Assembly (NCBI GenBank): GCA_025455485.1
Contig: JALOMJ010000002.1
Location: forward strand, 26,438-90,437
Direction: 5' to 3'
DNA length: 64,000 nt
Source: Bacteroidia bacterium
GTDB lineage: Bacteria > Bacteroidota > Bacteroidia > B-17B0 > Aurantibacillaceae
Notes under the pieces: generated by a model
What the model was told of the DNA's origin: nothing
Seen by the model: only the letters and a program-made list of their open reading frames with translations
The model's database searches: none
Shown: positions 28,486-37,495 of the stretch, piece after piece
Layout of the letters: each line of letters opens with the position of its first letter
Position numbering within the stretch: the first letter of the stretch is position 1
Translations under genes and position numbers: made by a program

Positions 28486-30519
28486 TTACCAGATTTTTGC
28501 TCTCTTTTCCGGAGCAATGTACATTTTGTGGCTTTCCTTCACGTTAAAGGCAGCATAAAATGGATCAAAATTAGAAGCCGGTCCGTTAACCCTGAACATT
28601 TCCGGACTGTGAGGGTCGGTCGTAATCCGGCTTCGCAAACTTTCGTCCCTGCTTTTCATCCGCCATACCTGAGCATACCCCAGAAAAAACCGCTGATCAG
28701 GGGTAAAGCCATCAATTTTTATAGTATCCTGACCCTGTTTGGTCATTTTAAAGGCGTCGTAAGCAATGGCCAAGCCACCAATATCAGCAATGTTTTCGCC
28801 CAGAGTAAGATCCCCTTTTACATGTAGGCCATCCAGAATTGTGTAGCTGTTGTATAGGTCGACTAGGCCTGTGGTTTTTTCCTTGAATTTTTCACCGTCT
28901 TCCTTTGTCCACCAATTTACCATGTTACCTTTTTCATCGTATTGGCTACCCTGATCGTCAAAGCCGTGTGTCATTTCATGACCAATAACCATGCCTATTG
29001 CTCCGTAATTTATAGCATCATCCGCATTCGCATCAAAAAAGGGAAATTGCAATATACCTGCAGGAAAAACAATTTCATTATAACTAGGATTATAGTAGGC
29101 GTTCACAGTAGGAGGACTCATGCCCCATTCTGATTTATCAACCGGTTTGCCAACCTTATCAATCATTTCTTTGTAATCGTGAGCACGCACTGACATGGCA
29201 TTTTCAAAAAAATTGTTTCGGTCTATCGCTACATCGTCGTAACTTTTCCATTTCTCAGGGTACCCAATCTTTTTTGTGAATGTGTTCAGCTTGGTAATAG
29301 CTTTGGTTTTGGTTTCAGTACTCATCCAAGCCAAAGCACTAATCCGTTTTTCAAAGGCTACCTGTAGGTTCTTCACCAGTTCATCCATGCGTTTTTTTGC
29401 TGTATCGTTAAAATACTTTTTCACATACAACTGCCCCAGAAGTTCACCCAATCCTCTGTCAACACGACCCACCATTTTTTTCCAGCGTTTGCTGTCGCTT
29501 TTCTGACCACTGAAAATCCGGTCAAATTCAAAGTTGGCATCCCTGAAAGCTTTTGAAAGAAGGTTAGCATTACTGCTGATGTAGTCGTATTTGAGTTTGG
29601 TTTTCCAAACATCAATCGGTTTCGATACCAGCAACTTGCTGAGACCTTCGTAGTAAGCGGGTTGAGCAACATTAATACTATCTGTTTTTACTTTCATGAT
29701 ATCAAAAACAAGTTTCCAGTCAATACCCGGACTCAATTTTTGCAATTGGGCCATGCTCATTTTATTATAATTCGTCTGAGGGTTTCTCAACTCCACCGGA
29801 CTTCTGTGATGTTTAGCAATTTCGGTTTCGAGTGCCAGAACCTGTTGGGCATATCTTTTGGCCGCTTCTTCGTTTTCGCCTGAAAGTGTAAACATGGTGA
29901 TGGCATTTTGCACCAAAGCGTTTCGTGCTGCTTCAGTAGCACTGTCTTTACGCGTATAATAGTCTTTTTCAGGCAGGCTTAAACCGTTTTGATAAAGTAC
30001 AGCAATGTTTTGATTGCTGTTTTTATCATCGGCGCCGACGTAAAAGCCAATTTCATATGCTTCGCCACGGGCATACAATTCGGCAATGAGTTTTACGAGC
30101 TCGTTGTGGTTTTTAACAGCATTAATCTGCTCTAAAACCGGCTTTAAAGGCTCAGCGCCAATTTTTTCAATGGTGAGGGTATCCATTCCACTAGCATAAT
30201 AATCGCCCACCTTTTGTTCAAGACTGCCTTTTTCTACTTTGGCAGAAGCGCTTTCCTCCAGTATTCCCCTTAGTTTACTTAGGTTTTCTTCATATAGCGT
30301 GTAAAAGCTTCCCCAGGCACTTTGGTCATCGGGTATTTTAGCACCCTTCAGCCAGGTACCGTTCACATATTCATAAAAGTTATCGCCCGGGCTAATGCTT
30401 GTATCCATGCCGCTGACATCAAAATAGGATTTTTGAACGCCGGTTTCCTTGGAAGTGTTTTTACATGATTGGCCAATAATCAGGACTGAAGCTAAAATAA
30501 GAATGAGTTTGTTTTTCAT
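28486..30519 (-). CDS. M13 family metallopeptidase (neprilysin/PepO-like), lipoprotein
   Basis: VIGHEMTHGFDDQGSQYD (HExxH), ENIADIGGLAIAYDAF, NAYYNPSYNEIVFPAGIL; LIIGQSC lipobox. Confidence 0.96.
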   Translation of the reverse strand: MKNKLILILASVLIIGQSCKNTSKETGVQKSYFDVSGMDTSISPGDNFYEYVNGTWLKGAKIPDDQSAWGSFYTLYEENLSKLRGILEESASAKVEKGSLEQKVGDYYASGMDTLTIEKIGAEPLKPVLEQINAVKNHNELVKLIAELYARGEAYEIGFYVGADDKNSNQNIAVLYQNGLSLPEKDYYTRKDSATEAARNALVQNAITMFTLSGENEEAAKRYAQQVLALETEIAKHHRSPVELRNPQTNYNKMSMAQLQKLSPGIDWKLVFDIMKVKTDSINVAQPAYYEGLSKLLVSKPIDVWKTKLKYDYISSNANLLSKAFRDANFEFDRIFSGQKSDSKRWKKMVGRVDRGLGELLGQLYVKKYFNDTAKKRMDELVKNLQVAFEKRISALAWMSTETKTKAITKLNTFTKKIGYPEKWKSYDDVAIDRNNFFENAMSVRAHDYKEMIDKVGKPVDKSEWGMSPPTVNAYYNPSYNEIVFPAGILQFPFFDANADDAINYGAIGMVIGHEMTHGFDDQGSQYDEKGNMVNWWTKEDGEKFKEKTTGLVDLYNSYTILDGLHVKGDLTLGENIADIGGLAIAYDAFKMTKQGQDTIKIDGFTPDQRFFLGYAQVWRMKSRDESLRSRITTDPHSPEMFRVNGPASNFDPFYAAFNVKESHKMYIAPEKRAKIW

Positions 30520-30645
30520 GTGTTGTATAGGTTTTATTTACAAAGTTAATCATTCAAAAAAGAGGCCTTGCTCTGGTAATGAACTTTTACATGAACGGTA
30601 ATCTCAAGGCTTGTTCGTTTGAAAAAATGGATTTGTGAGTGTTGT

Positions 30646-30876
30646 TTATTTTCGCAGCCAGGTGTGGAACCGTTTTTGAATGAATGGAATGTATACCCAA
30701 ACCATTAGTGGAACAAGCAATAAACTGACGGACAATGTGCGAAAAGGTGTTGGAAGAAATTGCAGATGCGGAAGTAAAAGTAAAGAAAATAAGGTAATCA
30801 TTGGATAAATAAAACACCAAACCAATAGCGCAAATTTCCATTTTTTTGGATGTTGGGGTAGGGGAACAGAGGACAT
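30646..30876 (-). CDS. Small membrane protein of unknown function
   Basis: 76 aa, two hydrophobic helices. Confidence 0.45.
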   Translation of the reverse strand: MSSVPLPQHPKKWKFALLVWCFIYPMITLFSLLLLPHLQFLPTPFRTLSVSLLLVPLMVWVYIPFIQKRFHTWLRK

Positions 30877-30889
30877 AATTAAGTTTGTT

Positions 30890-31522
30890 TCAGAAGGTGC
30901 TTAAGAGCTTTATTTCGTTTCGATAAAGCAGTAGTTTTTTGTCGTTTTCCAATTGTTTTAATAGACGTGAGATGACCACTCTGCTTGTGCCCATTTCTTC
31001 GGCAATTTGGTTATGGGAAAGTAAAATGGAAGATTTACCGGTAACTTTTGATTTGTTTTTTAAATACTTAATTAATCGTTCATCAAGCTTGTGAAAGGCA
31101 ATGCTTTCAAGTGATTTGAGTAATTCATTGAAACGTTGGGTAAAACTGTTAAAGATGTAGCTTTTCCAGCTGGGGTATTTTACCAGCCATTCATCCAGTT
31201 TTTCATGGGGTATGGAAATCAGTTCCACGTTATCTTCGGCAATGGCTTTGATTTCACTTTTTCTTGCCTCCATGCAGCAGGTATAGGCCATGGCGCAACT
31301 CTCATTTGAACTTAGGTAGTACAATAACAATTCATTTCCATCTTCGTCTTTTCGCATAACACGTATGGTGCCGCTCACAATCAATGGCATAAATTTGATT
31401 TGTTTGTTGTAGTCAATAATCACGTCTCCTTCTTTGAAAGACATAAGCTTACACCCTTCGCTAATTTCATCGATGAGTTTTAATTCAAGAAAATGTTTGA
31501 GTTTTTCTTTAAGTGCCGTCAT
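30890..31522 (-). CDS. Crp/Fnr family transcriptional regulator with CC motif
   Basis: cNMP-like fold plus HTH (LSHNQIAEEMGTSRVVISRLLKQLENDKKL); SCAMAYTCCMEARKSEIKAIAEDNVELI. Confidence 0.92.
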   Translation of the reverse strand: MTALKEKLKHFLELKLIDEISEGCKLMSFKEGDVIIDYNKQIKFMPLIVSGTIRVMRKDEDGNELLLYYLSSNESCAMAYTCCMEARKSEIKAIAEDNVELISIPHEKLDEWLVKYPSWKSYIFNSFTQRFNELLKSLESIAFHKLDERLIKYLKNKSKVTGKSSILLSHNQIAEEMGTSRVVISRLLKQLENDKKLLLYRNEIKLLSTF

Positions 31523-31573
31523 AGTTTTTTTTTGTGAAGGCTAAAGGTATTTAAAAATACTAAGCAGGAAACG

Positions 31574-33304
31574 TTATCTGAATTCGTACGATGTGCCTTT
31601 AAGCTGTGTGAGCAATGTGTTTGGCTCATCGGTGGCTACCGCTCTGCCTTCTATTTTTGGGGCTACGGGCGAATGCTGGCTGAGGTACTCGATAATCACA
31701 TCGTGTAGCAGGAAAGGTGTTTTTTTAGGATGCTTTACGTGTTCAATTCTGCACAAGGTGTCTTCAGGGTCGCCTTCGCGTTCACAGGCAACAATGTTGT
31801 ATTCTTTCTCAGGATTTAAGGGTTTACCACCAATTTTCACCGAGTTTACCCTTTTACCCAAATCATTTCCGATAGTGAAATTAACTTCCATGCCACTGTA
31901 ACGCACAAACCAACCCCCAAAACGTTTGGAGGGATCTTTGGCGAAAGCATTTTGCAGTTCTTTTTCAAGCCAGTCCCATATTTGTTTGCCGCTCACTTTG
32001 GCCGTTTTTGCCTCACTGTTCACCGGCAGCATGTTCCATAAAAATTCTTTGGTAATCTTGGCCAGGCCGGTTTTGGGATCAAGGGCAAGGGGTTGGCAAA
32101 ACCGAAAGCCGTTCGACAATGCAATGTCGGGTTTAAATTTCCACAAAATGGCATCGGTAATTAAATTGTCCATGGGTGTTTCCATTACAAAATAGCGTAC
32201 AAGCGGCGTTTTGCTGGTGCCAATTACCACATCAAGATCTTTTTTAAATGGTTCATACGCTGCATCTACAAGTTTCTGCACAGCTTTGTCAGGGGCGTAT
32301 TTTGCCGGATCAACATCCAGCAATTGGTAGTGGATGTTTTTTAATTTACCATTGTCCATTTCAAAATCCAACTTACCCAAAAAGGAACCAAAGGCTCCGC
32401 ATTCAACTACTTTTGTGTATTTGCCCTGAATGGGCTCTCTCACGCGCTCGTGTGTGTCAGCCCCCAAAATAATATCAACCCCTTCGCTTACCGGGTTGTT
32501 GGCGAGCCCTACCTGTTGCGCCAGGCCCATGTGTGTGGCAACGATTACCAGTGAACACCCCTCTACTTCCCGCAAAAGTTTAACGTATTTGGCCAAATTT
32601 TTATCGGCATGTTCAAATTTTAAACCTTCGCTGTATGCCGGACTCTGGCGTTTGGGAATTAAATGATCGGTGTAGCCTATGAATCCAATTTTTGTGCCCC
32701 CAATAAATTTTATCCAGTACGGAGGATAAACCAATTCACCATTGTTTTCATCCTTGGTGTTGTGGTACATGTTGGCACAAATTTTTGCCGCATTCGCGTG
32801 GCCCATGTCGTACAACATTTTTTTCTTTTTATACACCACTTCCCAATTGCCGGGCAACATCAGGTCATAGCCCAGTTCATTAAAAATCGGAATAAGCACT
32901 TCACCTTCTGTTAAGGAAGCCACGGCATGTCCGTGAAAATAATCGCCACCATCGTAAAGTAAAGTAGTGTCAGGAGCTTTTTTCCTGAACGACTCAATCA
33001 TGGTTTTTAAGACCGCAAGGCCTCCGCGTTTTTTATACACGGCTTGGTTGTTCTCCCAAAAAAATTCGTCGTGCGTGAACAATTGTGCATGAATGTCGGT
33101 GGTAATTAAAATGCTGATGGTTTTCGCTTTTACGGCATTTGCGTCAGGTTTCATTTCAACCAGCTCATTTTTTTCAGCACCAATAAGTTCCGATACCGGA
33201 CTTAGCATTGTGGCGAGACCGGCAAGTGTGGTTTTTTTTAAAAAATCCCTCCGGTTGTTCTGTGGTTTTGAGCTGCTTTTTTTCTTCTCCATCGCGTATT
33301 GCAT
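31574..33304 (-). CDS. SoxB-like (5'-nucleotidase/metallophosphoesterase family), Tat-type leader
   Basis: NRRDFLKKTTLAG leader; ITTDIHAQL, DGGDYFHGHA, PGNWEVVY, GADTHERVREPI. Confidence 0.82.
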   Translation of the reverse strand: MQYAMEKKKSSSKPQNNRRDFLKKTTLAGLATMLSPVSELIGAEKNELVEMKPDANAVKAKTISILITTDIHAQLFTHDEFFWENNQAVYKKRGGLAVLKTMIESFRKKAPDTTLLYDGGDYFHGHAVASLTEGEVLIPIFNELGYDLMLPGNWEVVYKKKKMLYDMGHANAAKICANMYHNTKDENNGELVYPPYWIKFIGGTKIGFIGYTDHLIPKRQSPAYSEGLKFEHADKNLAKYVKLLREVEGCSLVIVATHMGLAQQVGLANNPVSEGVDIILGADTHERVREPIQGKYTKVVECGAFGSFLGKLDFEMDNGKLKNIHYQLLDVDPAKYAPDKAVQKLVDAAYEPFKKDLDVVIGTSKTPLVRYFVMETPMDNLITDAILWKFKPDIALSNGFRFCQPLALDPKTGLAKITKEFLWNMLPVNSEAKTAKVSGKQIWDWLEKELQNAFAKDPSKRFGGWFVRYSGMEVNFTIGNDLGKRVNSVKIGGKPLNPEKEYNIVACEREGDPEDTLCRIEHVKHPKKTPFLLHDVIIEYLSQHSPVAPKIEGRAVATDEPNTLLTQLKGTSYEFR

Positions 33305-34722
33305 TAAATCTTAAAATCAACAATCAAATTGAAATTAAGCATGTTTACTTTGTTATAAATATAACGTAAATCATTGTAAGATTCACCTTGTTTGATTTTA
33401 TAAACCAAAAGCAACCTTAGTGTCATGCCTTTAAAGAAATGTGAAAATCTGTACGCGGCATCTAAATTTATCTGATGGTAGGAAGGTATACCGTATTTGT
33501 TTAATCTGTAATTTTTCACATCCGGCAAATGGTAGTAACCATAACCAAGTCCGCTTGAAAAACTTGAATTAAAGAAGTTCAGATTTGTTTTTGCCATAAT
33601 GGCGTGTACACCGCCCAATCCTTCATTTCGCTCTCTTGGTAAAAAAGTATAAAAAGGTTCTTTTCCCCATTCGCGTGGCATCAGGTAACGGCCATCGCCG
33701 GTTATGTGAGTGTAATTGATGGAGGTGTTGTGCCGATTATTTTTTAATCCAATTTGTGCACTTAGCACATTAGCTTGCGCGCCTTTGTTAATATAGGTTT
33801 TGGACTGATCTGCATTACCACCATGGTTAATGGCATCCTGACGCAAATACATTATGCCTTGGTACAAGTTGGCATTATTTTTTAGTTTTTGGTTGGTGTT
33901 AACTTCTAAAATGGCGGTATTCATGATGTTGTCGAGAAACCCGTTCCAGATGTTTATTTTCAGAGCGTCGTTTGGGCGAAAATAAAGGTTAGCAATGGCA
34001 AGTCCCGAACTGTATAAATTGCCCGCATAATTGGCTTTGCTTCCATCCACATTAAAGCCCATGGGATTTACCCCAATAGAATTGGCAACTGTAAACCACC
34101 GAATAGTTGAACGGGGCGATACCTCCCAAATCCAGCCGCCGTTTAATCCAAATTTTTTAGACTCATTGATGTTAATCCATACACCTTCCTCCAAAGTGGG
34201 ACGCATTCTGCCGTCCTGAGGATTCATAAACGGTGTATTGATGTTGATTTTGCCAACGGTAATAGCACTTTTTGAGAGGCTGTATTTGATGTACAGTTCC
34301 TCTAATCGATCGAGGTCGTTTTTATTGCTAGGATTCTCAATGTCGAACAAGCCCAATTCATAGCGATTGGAAGCCTTTGTTAGTTCATCGGGTTCATCTA
34401 TGTTGGAGGATAGCAGGTTATAAATAAAAAAACCGCTAATCCCTGCTTGAAAACCATATACAGGGCGCGTTAATACGCCTATACCGGCCCCGGCACCCAG
34501 GGCATAATCGTCTTTTAATTCACCCTCATTGGTAGTGCTCATTAAAAAGGTTCGCACGTGTGCTTCCCAATGTGCCTTTAAAAAGCATGTTTCCAAACAG
34601 GCCGTATCTTTAGGGTTTAAAGCAATGTGATGCACGTCCACATCAGTTTGCTGCTGAGGCGGATTTTGTGCTTTTGAATACCAAACGAAGAGGATTAGAA
34701 GCAGTATGAATAAGTGTTTCAT
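33304..34722 (-). CDS. Outer-membrane porin (OprD-like)
   Basis: Signal peptide, beta-barrel pattern, periodic VGKININTPFMNPQDGRMRPTLEEGVWI. Confidence 0.65.
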   Translation of the reverse strand: MKHLFILLLILFVWYSKAQNPPQQQTDVDVHHIALNPKDTACLETCFLKAHWEAHVRTFLMSTTNEGELKDDYALGAGAGIGVLTRPVYGFQAGISGFFIYNLLSSNIDEPDELTKASNRYELGLFDIENPSNKNDLDRLEELYIKYSLSKSAITVGKININTPFMNPQDGRMRPTLEEGVWININESKKFGLNGGWIWEVSPRSTIRWFTVANSIGVNPMGFNVDGSKANYAGNLYSSGLAIANLYFRPNDALKINIWNGFLDNIMNTAILEVNTNQKLKNNANLYQGIMYLRQDAINHGGNADQSKTYINKGAQANVLSAQIGLKNNRHNTSINYTHITGDGRYLMPREWGKEPFYTFLPRERNEGLGGVHAIMAKTNLNFFNSSFSSGLGYGYYHLPDVKNYRLNKYGIPSYHQINLDAAYRFSHFFKGMTLRLLLVYKIKQGESYNDLRYIYNKVNMLNFNLIVDFKI

Positions 34723-34746
34723 TTACTTATTTTTCAACTGAGCTGT

Positions 34747-35181
34747 TTAATTGCCTGCTTTAATGTAACTCCAGCCTTGTTCTTGTTTGGTTACAATTTC
34801 TATAATGCCGGCTGGAACATAGCCGGCAATTTTCAGAATGCTGTTTCTGTCAATTTTTCTTTCTTTAATAGAAAATTCGCAGGCATTAAAAACAACCCCC
34901 TGTTTGGCAAGAGCGTTTATTTTATCCTCAACAATGGTTTTACCTGAGATTAACATATCCATGCCTGCACCGTGGCAAACCACTTCAATGCGTGTGCTTG
35001 GTGAAACGCTCAAAATGTTGTTGAATTGTTTCATGAGTTGTTTGTGAGCCATGGTATCTCCGCTTGTTAGCTGAAAAATTATTTTGTGCTCAGGTGTTTT
35101 AGTGTTTTGGGTTTGCGCAAAATTTGCCGAGGAGAAACCGAAAAGAAGGCTGAATGATAACAGGGTGATGAGTTTATACAT
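34747..35181 (-). CDS. Periplasmic DsrE/DsrF-like protein
   Basis: HKIIFQLTSGDTMAHKQLMKQFNNIL...VEVVCHGAGMDMLI-type pattern; GVVFNACEFSIKERKI. Confidence 0.8.
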   Translation of the reverse strand: MYKLITLLSFSLLFGFSSANFAQTQNTKTPEHKIIFQLTSGDTMAHKQLMKQFNNILSVSPSTRIEVVCHGAGMDMLISGKTIVEDKINALAKQGVVFNACEFSIKERKIDRNSILKIAGYVPAGIIEIVTKQEQGWSYIKAGN

Positions 35182-35199
35182 ACTATAAAATTTAAAGAA

Positions 35200-36294
35200 T
35201 TAACTTTTTTGAGTTTGAGATGTCTTTTTTGCAATGATGGCTTTAAATGGTCCGTATTTGTGTTGATGTTCATCAAACCCATCAGAAAAAGGTCCAAAAG
35301 GATGATCAAAAGGTTTTTCTTCAATGTTTGGCCAATCTTTCGAGATATCTTTTTCAGGACGTGTTTGTGAATTCACATAAGCAGCAACATCCCAGGCTTC
35401 TTCATCACTAAGTTGAGCGGAGGTATGTGAAGCGCCAAGGGGCATGTTGTATTTTACATATTTTGCGAAATTTGAAAGACGGAACAAACCTGCCCCATCA
35501 TTGTAACTTTTGGGCCCCCAAAGCGGAGGGTAAGTAAACGCAGTTTTATCAGCATTCATTAAACCTGAACCATCTTTTTGATGACAACTCTGACATTTTT
35601 CTGCATACACCTTGTTTCCCAGTGCAGGTTCTGCAGCTCTGTCAAGAAAACTAATGTCTTTTAAACCTGATCCTGCTGCTTTTTTTCCCTTTTCAACATC
35701 TTTGCCTATCCACTGTATGTAGGCGGAAATCGCCTGCATTTCTTTTGAATTGGTATCCAGCGATTTTCCATTTAAACTTCTTTCAAAACAATCGTTCACG
35801 CGCTTGTATAAATTTTCAATTTCACCTGAACGGGCACGGTATTTTGGATACGTTGAGGCCACAGAACCATAATTGTTACCGAATACTTTGGTGCCAGCTT
35901 CAAGATGACAGTTCTGACAATTCAAGCCGTTTGTGCTTTTGGCAAATACGGTGCCGGTTTCTCCAAAATATAGTGACGTGTTAACGATTAAATCTTTTCC
36001 GTAAGCAATCAAATCTTTTTTGTTCTCATTTTCAATTTCAGAAAAATCAGGGGCATGCCAAAACTGGGCATTAACGAGTTTTTGTTTAAATTCTTCTCGA
36101 GCCGATTCGGTGAATAAACCATTGCTGTCGGCCTGAGGCGGTTTAATATCGGTTGTTTTCTTTTCCGGCAAATGAACGTCGAAAATTAATACCAGAAAGG
36201 TGATTAAAAGCAGAACAACCGCAATGGCAATGGTATTGCTTAGTTTCAGTATTACCGAAGCGGTTTTTTCTATTTCTTCCTGCTCTTTCATCAC
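35200..36294 (-). CDS. Diheme c-type cytochrome, TsdA-like (thiosulfate dehydrogenase family)
   Basis: NGLNCQNCHLEAGTKVFGNNYGSVASTYPKYRARSGEIENLYKRVNDCFERSLNGKSL; second CQSCHQKDGSG. Confidence 0.82.
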   Translation of the reverse strand: MMKEQEEIEKTASVILKLSNTIAIAVVLLLITFLVLIFDVHLPEKKTTDIKPPQADSNGLFTESAREEFKQKLVNAQFWHAPDFSEIENENKKDLIAYGKDLIVNTSLYFGETGTVFAKSTNGLNCQNCHLEAGTKVFGNNYGSVASTYPKYRARSGEIENLYKRVNDCFERSLNGKSLDTNSKEMQAISAYIQWIGKDVEKGKKAAGSGLKDISFLDRAAEPALGNKVYAEKCQSCHQKDGSGLMNADKTAFTYPPLWGPKSYNDGAGLFRLSNFAKYVKYNMPLGASHTSAQLSDEEAWDVAAYVNSQTRPEKDISKDWPNIEEKPFDHPFGPFSDGFDEHQHKYGPFKAIIAKKTSQTQKS

Positions 36295-36297
36295 AAT

Positions 36298-36804
36298 TTA
36301 ATGCGGGAGTTTTTCTCTGATTTTTCCGTACGTCCAGGTGCCGGCGATGGCACTCAGCAAGGTTACAATCACCACGGTTGATCCTGATCCGATTTGAGCA
36401 AACAAGGGGCCGGGGCAGGCACCGGTAATGGCCCAGCCAACCCCAAACATCAAGCCGCCATACACATTGCCTTTATTAAATTGTTTAGGATGAATTTCCA
36501 CTTCTTCACCGTAAATGGTTTTGATGTTGAATTTTCTGATCAGAAATACACTTATTATTCCAACCACTACGGCTGAACCAATCACTCCATACATATGGAA
36601 AGACTGAAAACGAAACATTTCCTGAATACGAAACCAGGAAATGATTTCTGCTTTGATGAAAATTACACCGAAAAGTAATCCTACGGCCGCATACTTTAAA
36701 TTGTACCACCACGGATGCTTCAATTCAGACTCATTCACGCACATGGTGTCTGTGGCCCTGATTTTAAATTCTTCGGATTCTTTTGTGATATCTATTATTT
36801 TCAT
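36298..36804 (-). CDS. YeeE/YedE family half-transporter
   Basis: GLMFGVGWAITGACPGPLFAQIGSG. Confidence 0.88.
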   Translation of the reverse strand: MKIIDITKESEEFKIRATDTMCVNESELKHPWWYNLKYAAVGLLFGVIFIKAEIISWFRIQEMFRFQSFHMYGVIGSAVVVGIISVFLIRKFNIKTIYGEEVEIHPKQFNKGNVYGGLMFGVGWAITGACPGPLFAQIGSGSTVVIVTLLSAIAGTWTYGKIREKLPH

Positions 36805-36807
36805 TGT

Positions 36808-37368
36808 TTAAAGACTTAAGATGAATGGTAAAATAAAATTGGCAAAAAGGATGCCTCCGGCCATAAAGCAGCAGGTGGCTATTAAGGATGGCCATTGCAA
36901 TGTGGAAAGGCCCATAATGGCATGCCCGCTTGTGCAACCGCCGGCATAACGTGTTCCAAAACCAACCAAAAATCCACCAACCACCATCATGATGAGTCCC
37001 TTCAGTGTGAATAAACTGCTCCAATTAAATAAATCAGGAGGCACGAGCCCAGAGAAGTTGCTGATGCCATAACTGTTTAATTCTGCTGCAAGGGAAGGGT
37101 GAACCTCTACAGGACCGGCATTGGGTATAAAAGCACTGGTTAGAATTCCTCCAAGTAAAATACCGCCAACAAAAAACAAATTCCAGATTTCTTTTTTCCA
37201 GTCGTATTTAAAAAATGGAATGTTGGCAGGCATACAGGCTGCGCAAATGTGCCTTAAGGAGGAACTTATCCCAAAGGATTTGTTTCCGATTAGCAATAAA
37301 ATTGGCACTATTAGTCCAATTAAAGGGCCGGCAATATACCAGGGCCATGGTTCAAAAATCCAGTTCAT
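36808..37368 (-). CDS. YeeE/YedE family half-transporter
   Basis: [25 protein letters not shown]. Confidence 0.9.
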   Translation of the reverse strand: MNWIFEPWPWYIAGPLIGLIVPILLLIGNKSFGISSSLRHICAACMPANIPFFKYDWKKEIWNLFFVGGILLGGILTSAFIPNAGPVEVHPSLAAELNSYGISNFSGLVPPDLFNWSSLFTLKGLIMMVVGGFLVGFGTRYAGGCTSGHAIMGLSTLQWPSLIATCCFMAGGILFANFILPFILSL

Positions 37369-37385
37369 AGTTTTTTAGTTTAATG

Positions 37386-37430
37386 CAAATTTATGACCTA
37401 TGTCATGTAATTTGTGTCACTTTTGTAACA
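37386..37430 (-). promoter_or_regulatory. Candidate promoter of sulfur operon: TGTCACttttGTAACA (37415-37430), ATGACctatGTCAT (37393-37406), -7 TAAATTTG (37386-37393, minus)
   Basis: TGTCAC site centre is 29.5 bp upstream of first base of consensus -7 box on the minus strand. Confidence 0.65.
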
Positions 37431-37495
37431 CATGGCTATAGCAGCCAATGAGCGTGTATTAGAAAACCTTGCAGTTCAGCTTTTGCACTGCAATA

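Noticed and set aside
31593-33314. Series of plus-strand ORFs opposite the SoxB-like gene
   Set aside because: Antisense shadow ORFs with no recognisable motifs; the minus-strand gene is full length and motif-rich.
37469-37493. TTGCAGT...ACTGCAA hairpin after the MCO gene
   Set aside because: Short stem without a proper T-run on the minus strand; too weak to call a terminator.
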